Shown: positions 8,922 through 17,728, counted from the first letter of the stretch. The stretch: DNA of 64,000 bases from an uncultured Clostridia bacterium (GCA_947630325.1 CANRHB010000001.1:157579-221578), one strand, 5' to 3'. Numbers and translations are program-made. The notes: a model not told the origin generated them from the sequence alone.

Positions 8922-8967
8922 CCACTTGCGACCATTTTCTTCCACCTTTTTTCTATTTTTTACCACT
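8921..8967 (-). promoter_or_regulatory. MraZ box array (operator)
   Basis: Reading the minus strand, TGG cores occur with their CCA complements at 8922-8924, 8932-8934 and 8942-8944, spaced exactly 10 bp, plus a fourth at 8963-8965, 21 bp further upstream. Ten-bp-phased TGG repeats upstream of mraZ are the known MraZ operator pattern. The proximal repeat touches the -35 box, so binding should block the promoter. Confidence 0.75.
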
Positions 8968-9009
8968 TTTTTCCCTAATCTCTCCCCCGAAAAAAGAAAA
9001 ATCGGCAAA

Positions 9010-9780
9010 TTAAAACGTTTGTTTGAATATTTCGCGGTTGATTTTCGCGCTCTTTCCGATAAAACAAACGTTTGTTCCCCCATTTTCCTCCCACTTTGAA
9101 GGCAAACTTTTGTTTATTTGTTCCCTTTTCATCCACCCGCTGTCCACGCCAGAATGGGAGAGAACGACCCCGAGCCGCCGCGCGATCCCCTCCGCCCCGT
9201 CATAGACGGGCGCATTATAGAAGGCGGCGATCTCCCCGCGAAACAGTGCGTAGTGGGTACAGCCGAGCGCCACGCCGTCGAAGTCCCCCGCAGGCAGATG
9301 CTCCTCCCAACAAAGCGGTTCCCCGCGGAGGAGCCTCCCCTCGATGGCGGCGGCGAGGTTCGGGCAGGCGTGCACGGTGAACTGCGTTTGGGGACAGCGG
9401 CAAATCAACGCTTTAAGCCGTCCGCTCTCCGCGGTGCGGGGGGTGCAGAGGACGAGCACCCGCCTCCCCTCTTTCGCCGCGGGCAGAACGGCGGGCTCGG
9501 TGCCGAGAATGGGAAAGGAAAATCTTTCCCTCATCTCATCGAGGCAGACGGCGGTCGCGGTGTTGCAGGCGAGGACGGCGGCGGCAACTCCCCTCTTTCG
9601 GAATTGCTCCAACCCCTCTTGGGTGAAGGCGGAGATCTCTTCGGGGGAGCGGCTCCCATAGGGCGCGCGGCCGTTGTCTCCCAAGTAGAGAAACCTAAGC
9701 GCAGGCAGACGCTTTACGCAGGCGCGGAGGACGGACAACCCGCCCACGCCGCTGTCGAATACTCCGATCAATGCTCCCAT
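9010..9780 (-). CDS. murI: Glutamate racemase MurI
   Basis: Cofactor-independent racemase that makes D-glutamate for MurD. It has 256 residues. Visible motifs are GVFDSGVGGLSVL at the start, the first catalytic cysteine in LACNTATAVCL and the second in VALGCTHYALF. I use the ATG at 9778-9780; codons further upstream add a lysine- and phenylalanine-rich stretch not found in the family. The gene reads toward the dcw promoter with no terminator visible between them. Confidence 0.94.
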   Translation of the reverse strand: MGALIGVFDSGVGGLSVLRACVKRLPALRFLYLGDNGRAPYGSRSPEEISAFTQEGLEQFRKRGVAAAVLACNTATAVCLDEMRERFSFPILGTEPAVLPAAKEGRRVLVLCTPRTAESGRLKALICRCPQTQFTVHACPNLAAAIEGRLLRGEPLCWEEHLPAGDFDGVALGCTHYALFRGEIAAFYNAPVYDGAEGIARRLGVVLSHSGVDSGWMKREQINKSLPSKWEENGGTNVCFIGKSAKINREIFKQTF

Positions 9781-9837
9781 CTTTCCCCTCTTTTTGGAAA
9801 AACCGAAATTTTTTTGTTTTTTTCGCCCGAAAAACAG

Positions 9838-9866
9838 TTTACAAGCCATTTATTTTATGCTAAAAT
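9838..9866 (+). promoter_or_regulatory. Promoter of rpsT
   Basis: TTTACA (9838-9843), 17 bases, TAAAAT (9861-9866). It lies 36 bases before the rpsT start codon in the divergent region shared with murI. Confidence 0.7.
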
Positions 9867-9902
9867 AACATGGTATTGTAAATCGAATTAAGGAGAACCA
9901 TC

Positions 9903-10166
9903 GTGCCTAACATCAAATCCGCAAAAAAGCGCGTTCTCGTCACCGAAAAAAAGACGGCGCAGAACAAGGCGTTGAAATCCGCCCTCAAGACGCAAATCAA
10001 AAAGTTTTTGGCCGCAGTCAACGCAGGCGACAAAGAAACCGCGAACAAGCTCTATCCCGAGACCGTGTCCGCGATCGATTCGGCTTGCTCCAAGGGACTT
10101 CTGCACAAGAACAACGCGGCGAACAAGAAGGCAAAGCTCGCTAAGAAGCTGCAAGCCATCGCGTAA
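9903..10166 (+). CDS. rpsT: 30S ribosomal protein S20
   Basis: Small-subunit ribosomal protein. It has 87 residues and is very basic, beginning [17 protein letters not shown] and rich in Lys and Ala, with the helix-bundle pattern of S20. The start is GTG, placed after AAGGAG. It is monocistronic: its own promoter lies upstream and an intrinsic terminator 19 bases after the stop. Confidence 0.96.
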   Translation: MPNIKSAKKRVLVTEKKTAQNKALKSALKTQIKKFLAAVNAGDKETANKLYPETVSAIDSACSKGLLHKNNAANKKAKLAKKLQAIA

Positions 10167-10184
10167 CCGGATATAAACAAACGA

Positions 10185-10216
10185 ACGCTCCGCTGATGTA
10201 AGCGGGGCGTTTTTTT
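10185..10216 (+). terminator. Intrinsic terminator of rpsT
   Basis: Stem ACGCTCCGCT / AGCGGGGCGT (one G-T pair), loop GATGTA, then a run of seven T. Confidence 0.9.
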
Positions 10217-10334
10217 GCGTTTTTGGCGGTCTTTGTAACTTTTCATCCCTTTTCGTCAATTTTTATCGCTTTTTTCGCCGAAATCCCCTTCAAAGACAAC
10301 AAATTTACAATTTCGGAGAAGTTTCGCAAATCGT

Positions 10335-10363
10335 TTGACTTTTCCTTTCCTTTATAATATACT
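10335..10363 (+). promoter_or_regulatory. Promoter of the HTH-cupin regulator / pot operon
   Basis: TTGACT (10335-10340), 17 bases, TATACT (10358-10363). The predicted start is near 10370, giving a leader of about 105 bases that contains both operator palindromes. Confidence 0.75.
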
Positions 10364-10378
10364 GTTTGCCGTGCGTTG

Positions 10379-10457
10379 AGTTTATTTTTATTAAACTTTT
10401 GGTTTATTATTGCGAAAGTTCGGTAATAAATGCCCAAAAGTTTATAAATACTAAACT
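10379..10457. promoter_or_regulatory. Two identical operator-like palindromes exactly 60 bp apart
   Basis: Site 1 (10379-10397) and site 2 (10439-10457) are both AGTTTA, seven bases, TAAACT. Centre-to-centre distance is 60 bp, close to six helical turns, which suits looping between two dimers. A longer imperfect inverted repeat joins them: TAAACTTTTGG at 10392-10402 matches CCAAAAGTTTA at 10434-10444, with TTTATTA / TAATAAA inside. Both lie downstream of the predicted transcription start, so the encoded HTH regulator probably represses itself. An RNA hairpin role is the alternative. Confidence 0.6.
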
Positions 10458-10475
10458 GAGCGCAAAGGAGAGAAT

Positions 10476-11009
10476 ATGGAACTCGGAGCAAAATTAAGGG
10501 ACATGCGCCAGCGCAAGGGGCTTACGCAGGAAGAACTTGCCGACCGTTGCGAACTGACGAAGGGATACATCTCCCAGCTTGAAAACGAACTCACGAGCCC
10601 CTCTATTGCAACGCTCATCGACCTGTTGAATGCGCTCGGGAGCAATTTATCCGACTTTTTCCACGAGGACGCGGAGCAGAAGATCGTCTTTTCGGAGGAA
10701 GAATACATCGAGAAGCAGTCCGACGGGATGCGCTTCAACTGGCTGATCCCCAACGCGCAGAAGAACATGATGGAGCCCGTTCTTGTGGAACTCGAGGCGG
10801 GGGCCTCCACGAGCGTGGACTTCCCCCACGAGGGCGAGGAGTTCGGGTACGTGCTCGAGGGGCGGATTGCGGTGGTAAGCGGCGGCAAGCAGCACAACGC
10901 CAAGAAGGGCGAAAGTTTTTATTTTACGGCCGACCGCGAACACAGCATTTTGAACAAAGGCAAGGGCAAGGCGAAATTCCTCTGGATCTCCACCCCTCCG
11001 AACTTTTGA
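10476..11009 (+). CDS. XRE-family HTH regulator with C-terminal cupin domain (PuuR-like)
   Basis: Predicted repressor of polyamine uptake. It has 177 residues: helix-turn-helix at about 5-60 (LRDMRQRKGLTQEELADRCE, KGYISQLENELTSPSIATL), then a cupin barrel at about 105-175 with FPHEGEEFGYVLEGR and AKKGESFYFTADREHSILN. The HTH-plus-cupin layout is that of PuuR-type regulators, which sense putrescine or spermidine. It sits directly before potABCD on the same strand, and two operator-like palindromes precede it. The ligand is inferred from context. The 317-base gap to potA holds repeats but no clear terminator, so co-transcription is likely. Confidence 0.88.
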   Translation: MELGAKLRDMRQRKGLTQEELADRCELTKGYISQLENELTSPSIATLIDLLNALGSNLSDFFHEDAEQKIVFSEEEYIEKQSDGMRFNWLIPNAQKNMMEPVLVELEAGASTSVDFPHEGEEFGYVLEGRIAVVSGGKQHNAKKGESFYFTADREHSILNKGKGKAKFLWISTPPNF

Positions 11010-11029
11010 TTTTTCCTCAGAAATGACAC

Positions 11030-11260
11030 CACCCTACCCCCCCCCTCCTTGGAGGGGGCGAGAACTTGGCGCCCCTGTAGGGGAGCTGTCGAGGCGCCAG
11101 CCGAGACTGAGGGGTTCTCAAAAACCCTTTCCCCCTCGCTTCGCTCGGGTACTTTCCCTAAAAGGGACAGCAAGGAGAAGCCTTTTCCCAAACTGCCATT
11201 TCGACCGAAGCCGCAGACGAAGCGGAGAAATCTCACAATAAAAACCGCAAAAGAAAGTTT
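11030..11260. repeat. Dispersed intergenic repeat sequences before potA
   Basis: This gap has no gene. It starts with the C/G-tract hairpin CCCCCTCC-TT-GGAGGGGG (11041-11058), a type also found near 26890, 50660 and 52804. It ends with a copy of the family CATTTCGACCGAAG...GGAGAAATCTCAC (about 11198-11235), which recurs near 50321. Confidence 0.55.
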
Positions 11261-11263
11261 CTT

Positions 11264-11305
11264 CACGGCGTTTATTTTCGAGCAAAACGAGAAAAGAAAC
11301 GCGTG
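11264..11305. repeat. Stem-loop related to the arms of the 26.6-kb and 50.9-kb elements
   Basis: Stem CAC(G)GCGTTT A TTTTC pairs with GAAAA G AAACGCGTG around the loop GAGCAAAAC. The inner part (A-TTTTC, GAGCAA, GAGAAAA-G, including the A-G mismatch) is the same as at 50854-50893, while the outer stem differs by compensating changes. It ends nine bases before the potA SD. Confidence 0.55.
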
Positions 11306-11326
11306 AATATATCAAAGGAGAGTACA

Positions 11327-12829
11327 ATGTCCGAACACATCATCGAACTGCAACATGTCACCAAGGCTTATGGGGACAACGTCGTCATCGAGGACGTAAG
11401 TTTTTACGTCAACAAGGGCGAATTCATCACCTTCCTCGGTCCGTCCGGCTGCGGCAAGACGACGACCCTGCGCATGATCGCGGGCTTCGACCTTCCCACG
11501 AGCGGGAAGATCCTCTTGAACGGAAAAGACATCTCGAATCTTCCGCCCAACAAACGCCCCGTCAACACAGTGTTCCAACGCTATGCCCTCTTCCCCCATC
11601 TCAACGTCTTTGAGAACATCGCCTATGGCCTCAGGTGCAAAAAGGTTGTCAACACCTATGAGAACGACAAGGGCGAACGCTATACCAAAAAGGAAAAGTT
11701 CTCCAAAAAAGAGATCGCCGACAAGGTGAAGCGCGCGCTCGAGATCGTCGACCTCGAGGGCTTTGAAAAGCGCTCCATCTCCACCCTCTCGGGCGGACAG
11801 CAACAGCGCGTCGCCATCGCCCGCGCCATCGTCAACGAGCCCGAGATCTTGCTCTTGGACGAGCCCCTCGGCGCGCTCGACCTCAAAATGCGCAAGGAGA
11901 TGCAGATCGAACTCAAAGAGATGCACAAGCGGCTCGGCATCACCTTCATCTATGTCACCCACGATCAGGAGGAGGCGCTGACGATGTCGGACACCATCGT
12001 CGTCATGTCGGACGGCATCGTCCAGCAGATCGGCACCCCCAAGGGCATTTACGACGAGCCCGCAAACACCTTCGTCGCCGACTTCATCGGAGAGAGCAAC
12101 ATCATGAGCGGCACCGTCACGGGGGACAAGAAGGTGAAATTCTGCGGAAAGACCTTCGACTGCCTCGACGAATTCGAAAAGAACGAACTCGTGGACGTCG
12201 TCGTCCGCCCCGAGGACATCCACATGTGCGCCCCCGAGGAGGGCCAGCTCAAGGGCAAGGTGCTCTCCGTCGTGTTCAAGGGGATCCATTACGAAATCAC
12301 CGTGAAGGTGGGAAAATACGAACTTGTGGTTCAGAGCACGGAGAGCCGGAAAGAGGGCGAACACATCGGGCTCACCATCTCTCCCGACGGCATCCACCTC
12401 ATGAAGCCGAAATACACCAAAAACGTCTTTGACGGCGTCATCACCAAGCGCAACACCGTGGAATTTGCCGACGGCGAATTCGAGTGCGACGTCACCCAGC
12501 TCTACCCGGGGAGCCACATTGACGAGGAGGACTACCTCGTCCTTCCCTCGGGCGAAAAACTCGACCTTACGGACGAGGAAGTCAGCGTGGAGGTCGGGCT
12601 CAACGACATCTCCATCAGCGACGACCCCGAGGCGGGCGGCACCATGGGACACATTATATCCATTATATATAAGGGCGACCATTACCGTCTCATCGTGCGC
12701 ACGGACGAGAGCGAGGAAGATTTCGTATTCTCGACGGGCGATCTGTGGAACGAAAACGACTATGTCTCCGTCGTCATTCCCAAGGAGAAGATCAAACTCT
12801 CCCTCAAGAACAAGGAGGCGAAAAAGTGA
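11327..12829 (+). CDS. potA: Spermidine/putrescine ABC transporter ATPase PotA, long C-terminus
   Basis: ATP-binding subunit of the polyamine importer. Walker [10 protein letters not shown], signature LSGGQQQR, Walker [13 protein letters not shown] and the H-loop THDQEEAL are intact. It has 500 residues where PotA is normally about 360-380. The extra length is in the regulatory tail: one TOBE-like unit ([19 protein letters not shown]... IHLMK) and a second similar unit at the end ([20 protein letters not shown]... IKLSLK), separated by an acidic linker. ATG at 11327 follows AAAGGAG; an earlier in-frame ATG at 11303 lies before this SD. The stop overlaps the potB GTG. Confidence 0.93.
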   Translation: MSEHIIELQHVTKAYGDNVVIEDVSFYVNKGEFITFLGPSGCGKTTTLRMIAGFDLPTSGKILLNGKDISNLPPNKRPVNTVFQRYALFPHLNVFENIAYGLRCKKVVNTYENDKGERYTKKEKFSKKEIADKVKRALEIVDLEGFEKRSISTLSGGQQQRVAIARAIVNEPEILLLDEPLGALDLKMRKEMQIELKEMHKRLGITFIYVTHDQEEALTMSDTIVVMSDGIVQQIGTPKGIYDEPANTFVADFIGESNIMSGTVTGDKKVKFCGKTFDCLDEFEKNELVDVVVRPEDIHMCAPEEGQLKGKVLSVVFKGIHYEITVKVGKYELVVQSTESRKEGEHIGLTISPDGIHLMKPKYTKNVFDGVITKRNTVEFADGEFECDVTQLYPGSHIDEEDYLVLPSGEKLDLTDEEVSVEVGLNDISISDDPEAGGTMGHIISIIYKGDHYRLIVRTDESEEDFVFSTGDLWNENDYVSVVIPKEKIKLSLKNKEAKK

Positions 12830-13635
12830 AAGTTCCTCGTTTTTCACGAAAGACTCTCTGCATCCCCTATGGCGTCTTTCTCCTCTTCTTTGTGCTTGTG
12901 CCCATGCTCGTCATTTTGTTCTATGCCTTCACCGACGACAAAATGCACTTCTCCTTCGAGAACTTCGCCAAGTTCTTCTCCGACCCCACCAAACTTTCGA
13001 CGATCGTCTATTCCCTCGTCATTGCGCTGGTGACGACGGTCGTCGCCCTCCTCATCGCCTACCCCGTCGCCTACATTCTCGCGCGGAGCAACATCAAAAA
13101 GAAGTACGTCGTACTCATGCTCTTCGTCCTGCCGATGTGGATCAACTTCGTCCTACGCGTCAACGCCATCAGAGAGCTTTTCAACCTCATCTCGCAGGCG
13201 GACGGGCTCGATTGGCTCTCCAACGCAAACTATTTCAAGACGATCTTCGGCATGGTCTATGACTTTTTGCCCTTCATGATCCTGCCCCTCTACACCACGA
13301 TGATGAAGATCGACAACAGCCTCTATGAGGCAAGCGCCGACCTCGGCGGAAACGGCTTTACCACCTTTGCCCGCGTCACCCTTCCCCTCTCCGTACCGGG
13401 GATCATGAGCGGGGTCACGATGGTGTTCCTTCCCTCGATGACGAACTATGTCGTCTCGGACATGCTCGGCAACGCAAAAGTCACCATCATCGGCAAGTTC
13501 ATCTACACCTATTTCGGCAACGATTGGCACATGGGCTCGATGATCGCCCTCGTCCTGCTCATCGTCGTGTTCCTTTCCACATGGCTGACGGGCGGCTTCA
13601 AAGCGGATGAAACGGTAAGGGGGACAAACTTATGA
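12826..13635 (+). CDS. potB: Spermidine/putrescine ABC transporter permease PotB
   Basis: First permease of the polyamine importer, 269 residues with six predicted membrane segments. The coupling-loop EAA region reads [21 protein letters not shown]. The start is GTG at 12826, overlapping the potA stop as GTGA and preceded by AAGGAGG inside potA. The potC ATG overlaps its own stop. Confidence 0.94.
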   Translation: MKVPRFSRKTLCIPYGVFLLFFVLVPMLVILFYAFTDDKMHFSFENFAKFFSDPTKLSTIVYSLVIALVTTVVALLIAYPVAYILARSNIKKKYVVLMLFVLPMWINFVLRVNAIRELFNLISQADGLDWLSNANYFKTIFGMVYDFLPFMILPLYTTMMKIDNSLYEASADLGGNGFTTFARVTLPLSVPGIMSGVTMVFLPSMTNYVVSDMLGNAKVTIIGKFIYTYFGNDWHMGSMIALVLLIVVFLSTWLTGGFKADETVRGTNL

Positions 13636-14444
13636 GAAAGAAAACTGTCATCAAATGTCTCAAAGCGGGCTTCATCGGGCTGATCCTGCTCCTCCTTTAC
13701 GCCCCCATTCTGCTCCTTGCCGTCTATAGTTTCGACAAGACGAACCTCATCGGGCGGTTCCAAGGTTTTTCCTTCGACCACTATATCCACCTCTTCACCG
13801 ATCCCAACGTGCTCGGCATGATCGGGAACACCCTCCTTCTCGCGCTCATCGCGGCGCTCCTTTCCACCCTGCTCGGCACGGCGGGCGCGCTCGGCATGTA
13901 TTACAGCAAGAAGCGGGTGCGCGGAACGATGCAGGCGCTCAACCAGATCCCCGTCATCAACGCGGAGATCGTCACCGCGCTTGCGCTCACCGTCACCTTT
14001 GTGGCGGTCCACATCGAACGCTCGTGGTTCACCCTCATCATCGGGCACATGGTCATCTGCACCCCCTTTGTGGTGCTCTCGGTCATTCCCAAACTCAAAC
14101 AGATGGACAACTCCCTCTATGAAGCGGCGCTCGATTTGGGCGCAAGTCCCTTCAAGGCGCTCATGACGGTGGTGCTCCCGCAGATCATCCCCGGCGTCAT
14201 CTCGGGCTTCATGCTGGCGATCACCCTCTCCCTCGACGACTACATCGTCACGATGTACACCCGTCCCACGGGCTTTGAGACCATCTCGACCTATGTCTAC
14301 AACGCCACGACCAAGGGCAACGCGCACACGGCGGTCACGCTGTCCTCCTTCTGGGCGCTGACGACGATCATCTTCCTCATCATCGTGCTGTTCGTCGTCT
14401 GTTCCAACCTCGTGAGCAGAAAGAAAAAGGAGGAAACCAAGTGA
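13632..14444 (+). CDS. potC: Spermidine/putrescine ABC transporter permease PotC
   Basis: Second permease, 270 residues, six membrane segments, with the EAA loop YEAALDLGASPFKALMTVVLP and SLDDYIVTMYT typical of PotC. ATG overlaps the potB stop (ATGA) and its TGA overlaps the potD GTG, so all four pot genes are translationally coupled. Confidence 0.95.
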   Translation: MRKKTVIKCLKAGFIGLILLLLYAPILLLAVYSFDKTNLIGRFQGFSFDHYIHLFTDPNVLGMIGNTLLLALIAALLSTLLGTAGALGMYYSKKRVRGTMQALNQIPVINAEIVTALALTVTFVAVHIERSWFTLIIGHMVICTPFVVLSVIPKLKQMDNSLYEAALDLGASPFKALMTVVLPQIIPGVISGFMLAITLSLDDYIVTMYTRPTGFETISTYVYNATTKGNAHTAVTLSSFWALTTIIFLIIVLFVVCSNLVSRKKKEETK

Positions 14445-16057
14445 ACGCAAAAAAAATTGCGAGCATGTTCCTCGCCTCTTGTCTTCTTCTGCCCTCCTTC
14501 GGAATGCTTGCGGGCTGTTCGGGGGAAGAAGTCACGATCTTAAAGGTTTATAATTGGGAGGAGTACATCGACGAAGGCGGCGAGGGCTCCTACCTCTACG
14601 ATCTCGCGCTCGAAGAGGAAGTCCCCGAAAAGGAGATCGTCGCCCCCCGCATCATCGACGACTTCGAAGTGTGGTATGAAGAAACTTACGGCGAAAAAGT
14701 CGAGGTGTCCTACTCCACCTTCGGCACCAACGAGGACATGTACAACGAACTCAAACTCGGCAACGTGTACGACCTCCTCTGCCCCTCCGACTACATGATC
14801 ATGAAACTCGCCAACGAGACCAAGGAGGACGGCTCCCCCTACCTCGAAAAGTACGACGAGAGTTTCTTCGATCCCGATATCGAGACAAATTACTATATCC
14901 GCAACGTTTCGCCCTACATTCAAAAGCAATTCGAGACGAACGCCGGGCTCGACACTCCCGCGGGCGAACCGCAGTGGAACGAATACGCCGCGGGCTACAT
15001 GTGGGGCACGACGGGCTTTGTGTACAACCCCGAATTCGTGGACGCCGAGGATCTCGAAGAGGACGGCTGGCAGATCTTTGTCGACCCCTCCGTCAAGGGC
15101 AAGATCACGGCGAAGGACAACGTGCGCGACACCTACTTTGCGGCGCTCGGCGTCACCTTCGAAGGGGGCGAAAACGGGCTTTCGGACCTGCGCAAACGGT
15201 TTTCGGAGGGCGAACTTACGCAGGAGGAATACACCAAGGCGATCACGAAAATTTTCAACGCAACGGATGAAGATACGATCGCCAAAGTCGAGCCCTACCT
15301 CATGGACATCAAGGAGAACATCTACAGCTTCGAGACGGACACAGGCAAGGCGGACATGGTGAACGGGACCATCTGGCTCAACTATGCGTGGAGCGGCGAC
15401 GCGGTGTACGCCCTCGACGAGGCGGAAACTCCCGAGTACGACGAAAACGGCGACCCCATCGAGGGAAGCGAACTGCTTCTCAACTATTACGTCCCCGAGG
15501 CGGGCACCAACCTCTGGTTCGACGGCTGGGTGATGATGAAGGACGTCGTGGAGCGCGGCACCAAAAAGGCGGCGCAGGCGTTCGTCAACTTCATGTCCCG
15601 TCCCGACAACGCCATGCGCAACAGCTACTACATCGGCTACACTTCGGTCATCGCGGGCGAGAATGCCGAGATGCTCGACTATGTGGATTGGCTCTATGGC
15701 GGCGAGGAGGAGAACGAGGAAGATTTTTACGACCTCTCCTACTTCTTCGGCGAAGATGAGGGCACGGTGGGCATTTACTCCGACGAGGAACAGCGCACCT
15801 GCCGCCAACTTTTTGCGCAATTTCCGCCCGAGAGCGTCATCGAGCGGTGCGCCGTGATGGACTACTACCGCAAGGACGCGAGCGAGCGCATCAACGAACT
15901 TTGGTCGCGGGTCAAGGCGGAGACGCTCGACGCATGGGCGATCATCGTCATCTGCCTTGTCGTCGTGGCGATCGCCCTCTTCATCGTGTTCGTAAAATTC
16001 GGCGGCAAGATCGACTTCTTCCGCACCAAGCCAAAAAAAGGCTATCATCGGGTATAA
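14441..16057 (+). CDS. potD: Polyamine-binding lipoprotein PotD-like, with C-terminal membrane anchor
   Basis: Extracellular substrate-binding subunit. It has 538 residues, against about 350 for usual PotD. It begins with a lipoprotein signal (lipobox LAGC, cysteine 26), then KVYNWEEYIDE, which aligns with the PotD start. An acidic insertion follows (near residues 45-65), then the binding-protein core with WGTTGFVYNPEFV and LWFDGWVMMKDV. After a long acidic region there is a second membrane segment (WAIIVICLVVVAIALFIVF, about 499-517) and a basic tail. A binding protein held by both a lipid and a C-terminal helix is unusual. The start is GTG, overlapping potC. Confidence 0.88.
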   Translation: MNAKKIASMFLASCLLLPSFGMLAGCSGEEVTILKVYNWEEYIDEGGEGSYLYDLALEEEVPEKEIVAPRIIDDFEVWYEETYGEKVEVSYSTFGTNEDMYNELKLGNVYDLLCPSDYMIMKLANETKEDGSPYLEKYDESFFDPDIETNYYIRNVSPYIQKQFETNAGLDTPAGEPQWNEYAAGYMWGTTGFVYNPEFVDAEDLEEDGWQIFVDPSVKGKITAKDNVRDTYFAALGVTFEGGENGLSDLRKRFSEGELTQEEYTKAITKIFNATDEDTIAKVEPYLMDIKENIYSFETDTGKADMVNGTIWLNYAWSGDAVYALDEAETPEYDENGDPIEGSELLLNYYVPEAGTNLWFDGWVMMKDVVERGTKKAAQAFVNFMSRPDNAMRNSYYIGYTSVIAGENAEMLDYVDWLYGGEEENEEDFYDLSYFFGEDEGTVGIYSDEEQRTCRQLFAQFPPESVIERCAVMDYYRKDASERINELWSRVKAETLDAWAIIVICLVVVAIALFIVFVKFGGKIDFFRTKPKKGYHRV

Positions 16058-16060
16058 CTC

Positions 16061-16126
16061 CCCCTTGCCCACCCCTTGAGGGGTGGGTGTCACGAGCGAA
16101 GCGAGTGACGGAAGGGGTGTCATACG
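16061..16126. repeat. Dispersed intergenic repeat after potD
   Basis: CCACCCCTTGAGGGGTGG hairpin (16070-16087) followed by GTCAC-gagcgaagcga-GTGAC (16089-16109). These belong to the same low-complexity families seen before potA and near 19915. Confidence 0.5.
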
Positions 16127-16166
16127 AAAGGGGCGCCGCGCGGCAGAGCCGCGCGGCGCCCCTTTT
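16127..16166. terminator. Bidirectional terminator between potD and the ABC exporter
   Basis: Perfect 18-bp stem (16127-16144 and 16048+100 = 16148-16165) around the loop AGA, flanked by AAA on one side and TTTT on the other. It lies between convergent genes and can stop both. Confidence 0.85.
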
Positions 16167-16182
16167 ACCTATTTATATATCC

Positions 16183-16977
16183 TTACACCACGAGGTTGAC
16201 TTTATGGGAGAGGATATAGCGGATGATAAAGAACCCGCCCACGTCGAAGGCGGCGATGAGCACGATGAACGCCCACATCACAATGTGCATCGACAGCGTA
16301 TATCCGAGTTGCAGCAGCGGAATGAGCAAAACGGAGAGCACGATGCCGATCAAAAACGACGCGCCATAGTAGAGGGCGATCGTAATGATCACTCTCCCCT
16401 TTGTGAAGAGCTGGCCGATACTCGCAATGAGGAAGAGATAGACGAGCCCCATGGGGATCATCACGACAAGGAGCAGAACGAGTTCGGTCGTAAACAGCGG
16501 TTCGGCGGACAAAAATGCGGAAATTTCGGGCAAAACGAACGAAATGTCGTTCCAAAGAATGCTAAACTCCTCAAACGGAACGGCGATAAGGACGCTGAGC
16601 GCGATCTCAACAAGGCACGAGAGCGTCACGATAAAGGCGGACAAAAACTTGGCAACGAGCAGTTGCGTCGGCGTGACGGGGAGGGAGAAGGTCATATAGC
16701 CCTCCCCCGTGAAGAGGCTCTTGAAGAAACGCACGAGGCACATCACCGAGCCCGCACACGAGAGCGCCGCCACGGAGAGATACCAAAAGAAAGTGATACT
16801 AAACCGCATGAGGGTCAGACCGATCGCCGACGAACCCACCACAACGGGACCCGAAAAGGGATGTACAAGTTCCAGCGTGACCCGCATGAGCACGCTCAAA
16901 AGCGCCACGGCGATCATGAACCACATCAAAACGCGGAAGATCGCCCTCAGTTCATGCTTCATCAACTTTCCTACCAT
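16183..16977 (-). CDS. ABC-2 type transporter permease
   Basis: Membrane subunit of an ABC exporter, 264 residues with about six hydrophobic segments (for example WFMIAVALLSVLMRVTL, IALYYGASFLIGIVLSVLL, WAFIVLIAAFDVGGFFII) and no recognisable soluble domain. It overlaps the 3' end of the upstream ATPase gene by seven bases, so the two form one transporter. The substrate cannot be told from sequence; related two-gene systems export antimicrobial peptides or lipids. Confidence 0.8.
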   Translation of the reverse strand: MVGKLMKHELRAIFRVLMWFMIAVALLSVLMRVTLELVHPFSGPVVVGSSAIGLTLMRFSITFFWYLSVAALSCAGSVMCLVRFFKSLFTGEGYMTFSLPVTPTQLLVAKFLSAFIVTLSCLVEIALSVLIAVPFEEFSILWNDISFVLPEISAFLSAEPLFTTELVLLLVVMIPMGLVYLFLIASIGQLFTKGRVIITIALYYGASFLIGIVLSVLLIPLLQLGYTLSMHIVMWAFIVLIAAFDVGGFFIIRYILSHKVNLVV

Positions 16978-17669
16978 CTGAACACCTCCCTGAAAATATC
17001 GTTGAGATTTTTGCCCTCCCGTTCACAGAGTTCTTTCACGGGCTCGTTCAAAACAACCGTGCCGTAATTGAGAAAGACAGCTTGGGTGAGGATATTTTGA
17101 ATATCCCAAATGAGGTGGGTGCACAGGAAGATCGTCGCGTCCTCGGGCTTGTTCGAAAGGACGGTGTCGAGGATAAAGTCCCGTGCGGCGGGGTCGACGC
17201 CCGCGATGGGCTCGTCGAGAATGTAGAGTTTCGCCCTTCTCGACATCGTTAAAATGAGCCCCAGCTTTTCCTGATTCCCCTTGGAGAGGGTCCTGATCTT
17301 CTGTTTGAGCCCGATCCCGAGGCGGGAGAGCATTCCCACCGCCCTGTCGCGGTCGAAATCGGCAAAAAAGTCCCCATAGTAGTCCACCTGCTGTTCGACG
17401 CGCATCCACTTGCTCAGATAGTTCGCGTCGGGAAGGTATGCGGTCACCGCTCTCGTCTCGGGGCACGGACGCTTTCCGTCCACCAAAATTTCCCCGCTCG
17501 TCGGTTGCAACATTCCCATGGCGAGTTTAATGAGCGTCGTCTTTCCGCTCCCGTTGGGGCCGAGCAGTCCCACGATCCCGCCCTGCTCCACGGATAGGTT
17601 CACGCCCGCAAGCGCAGGGTTGTTGCCATAGCGGTGAAAGAGCCCGCGGCACTCCAAAATCGTTCCCAT
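16971..17669 (-). CDS. ABC transporter ATP-binding protein
   Basis: ATPase partner of the permease at 16183-16977. It has 232 residues with Walker A GPNGSGKTT, a divergent signature LSKGNQEKLG, Walker B LYILDEPIAGVD and the H-loop CTHLI. The LSKGN signature and the YLPDANYL Q-loop region resemble the YtrB/BcrA group. No GntR-type regulator is next to it, unlike many ytr-type operons. SD AGGAGG precedes the ATG at 17667-17669. Confidence 0.88.
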   Translation of the reverse strand: MGTILECRGLFHRYGNNPALAGVNLSVEQGGIVGLLGPNGSGKTTLIKLAMGMLQPTSGEILVDGKRPCPETRAVTAYLPDANYLSKWMRVEQQVDYYGDFFADFDRDRAVGMLSRLGIGLKQKIRTLSKGNQEKLGLILTMSRRAKLYILDEPIAGVDPAARDFILDTVLSNKPEDATIFLCTHLIWDIQNILTQAVFLNYGTVVLNEPVKELCEREGKNLNDIFREVFRW

Positions 17670-17686
17670 AGTTCCTCCTTTTTGTG

Positions 17687-17711
17687 TATTATGTCACGCA
17701 TAGTACTATGC
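17687..17711 (-). repeat. Dispersed double palindrome, copy 1
   Basis: Minus-strand reading: GCATAGTACTATG, then CGTGACATAATA. The first half is a perfect 12-bp palindrome; the second half is the degenerate TATGTC-GACATA part. Other copies: 21389-21408, 31527-31556, 46061-46085, 52232-52259. Confidence 0.7.
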
Positions 17712-17728
17712 TAACAGCCAAAAATCAA
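17700..17728 (-). promoter_or_regulatory. Promoter of the ABC exporter, -10 embedded in the CATAGTACTATG repeat
   Basis: Minus strand: TTGATT (17723-17728), 17 bases, TACTAT (17700-17705). The -10 box lies inside palindrome CATAGTACTATG (17699-17710), which is one of five copies of a dispersed double palindrome in this window. Confidence 0.6.

Noticed and set aside
14540..16123. A 527-codon frame opposite potD, and a 511-codon one opposite potA (11312-12847)
   Set aside because: Both mirror strongly supported genes codon for codon and show no family features.
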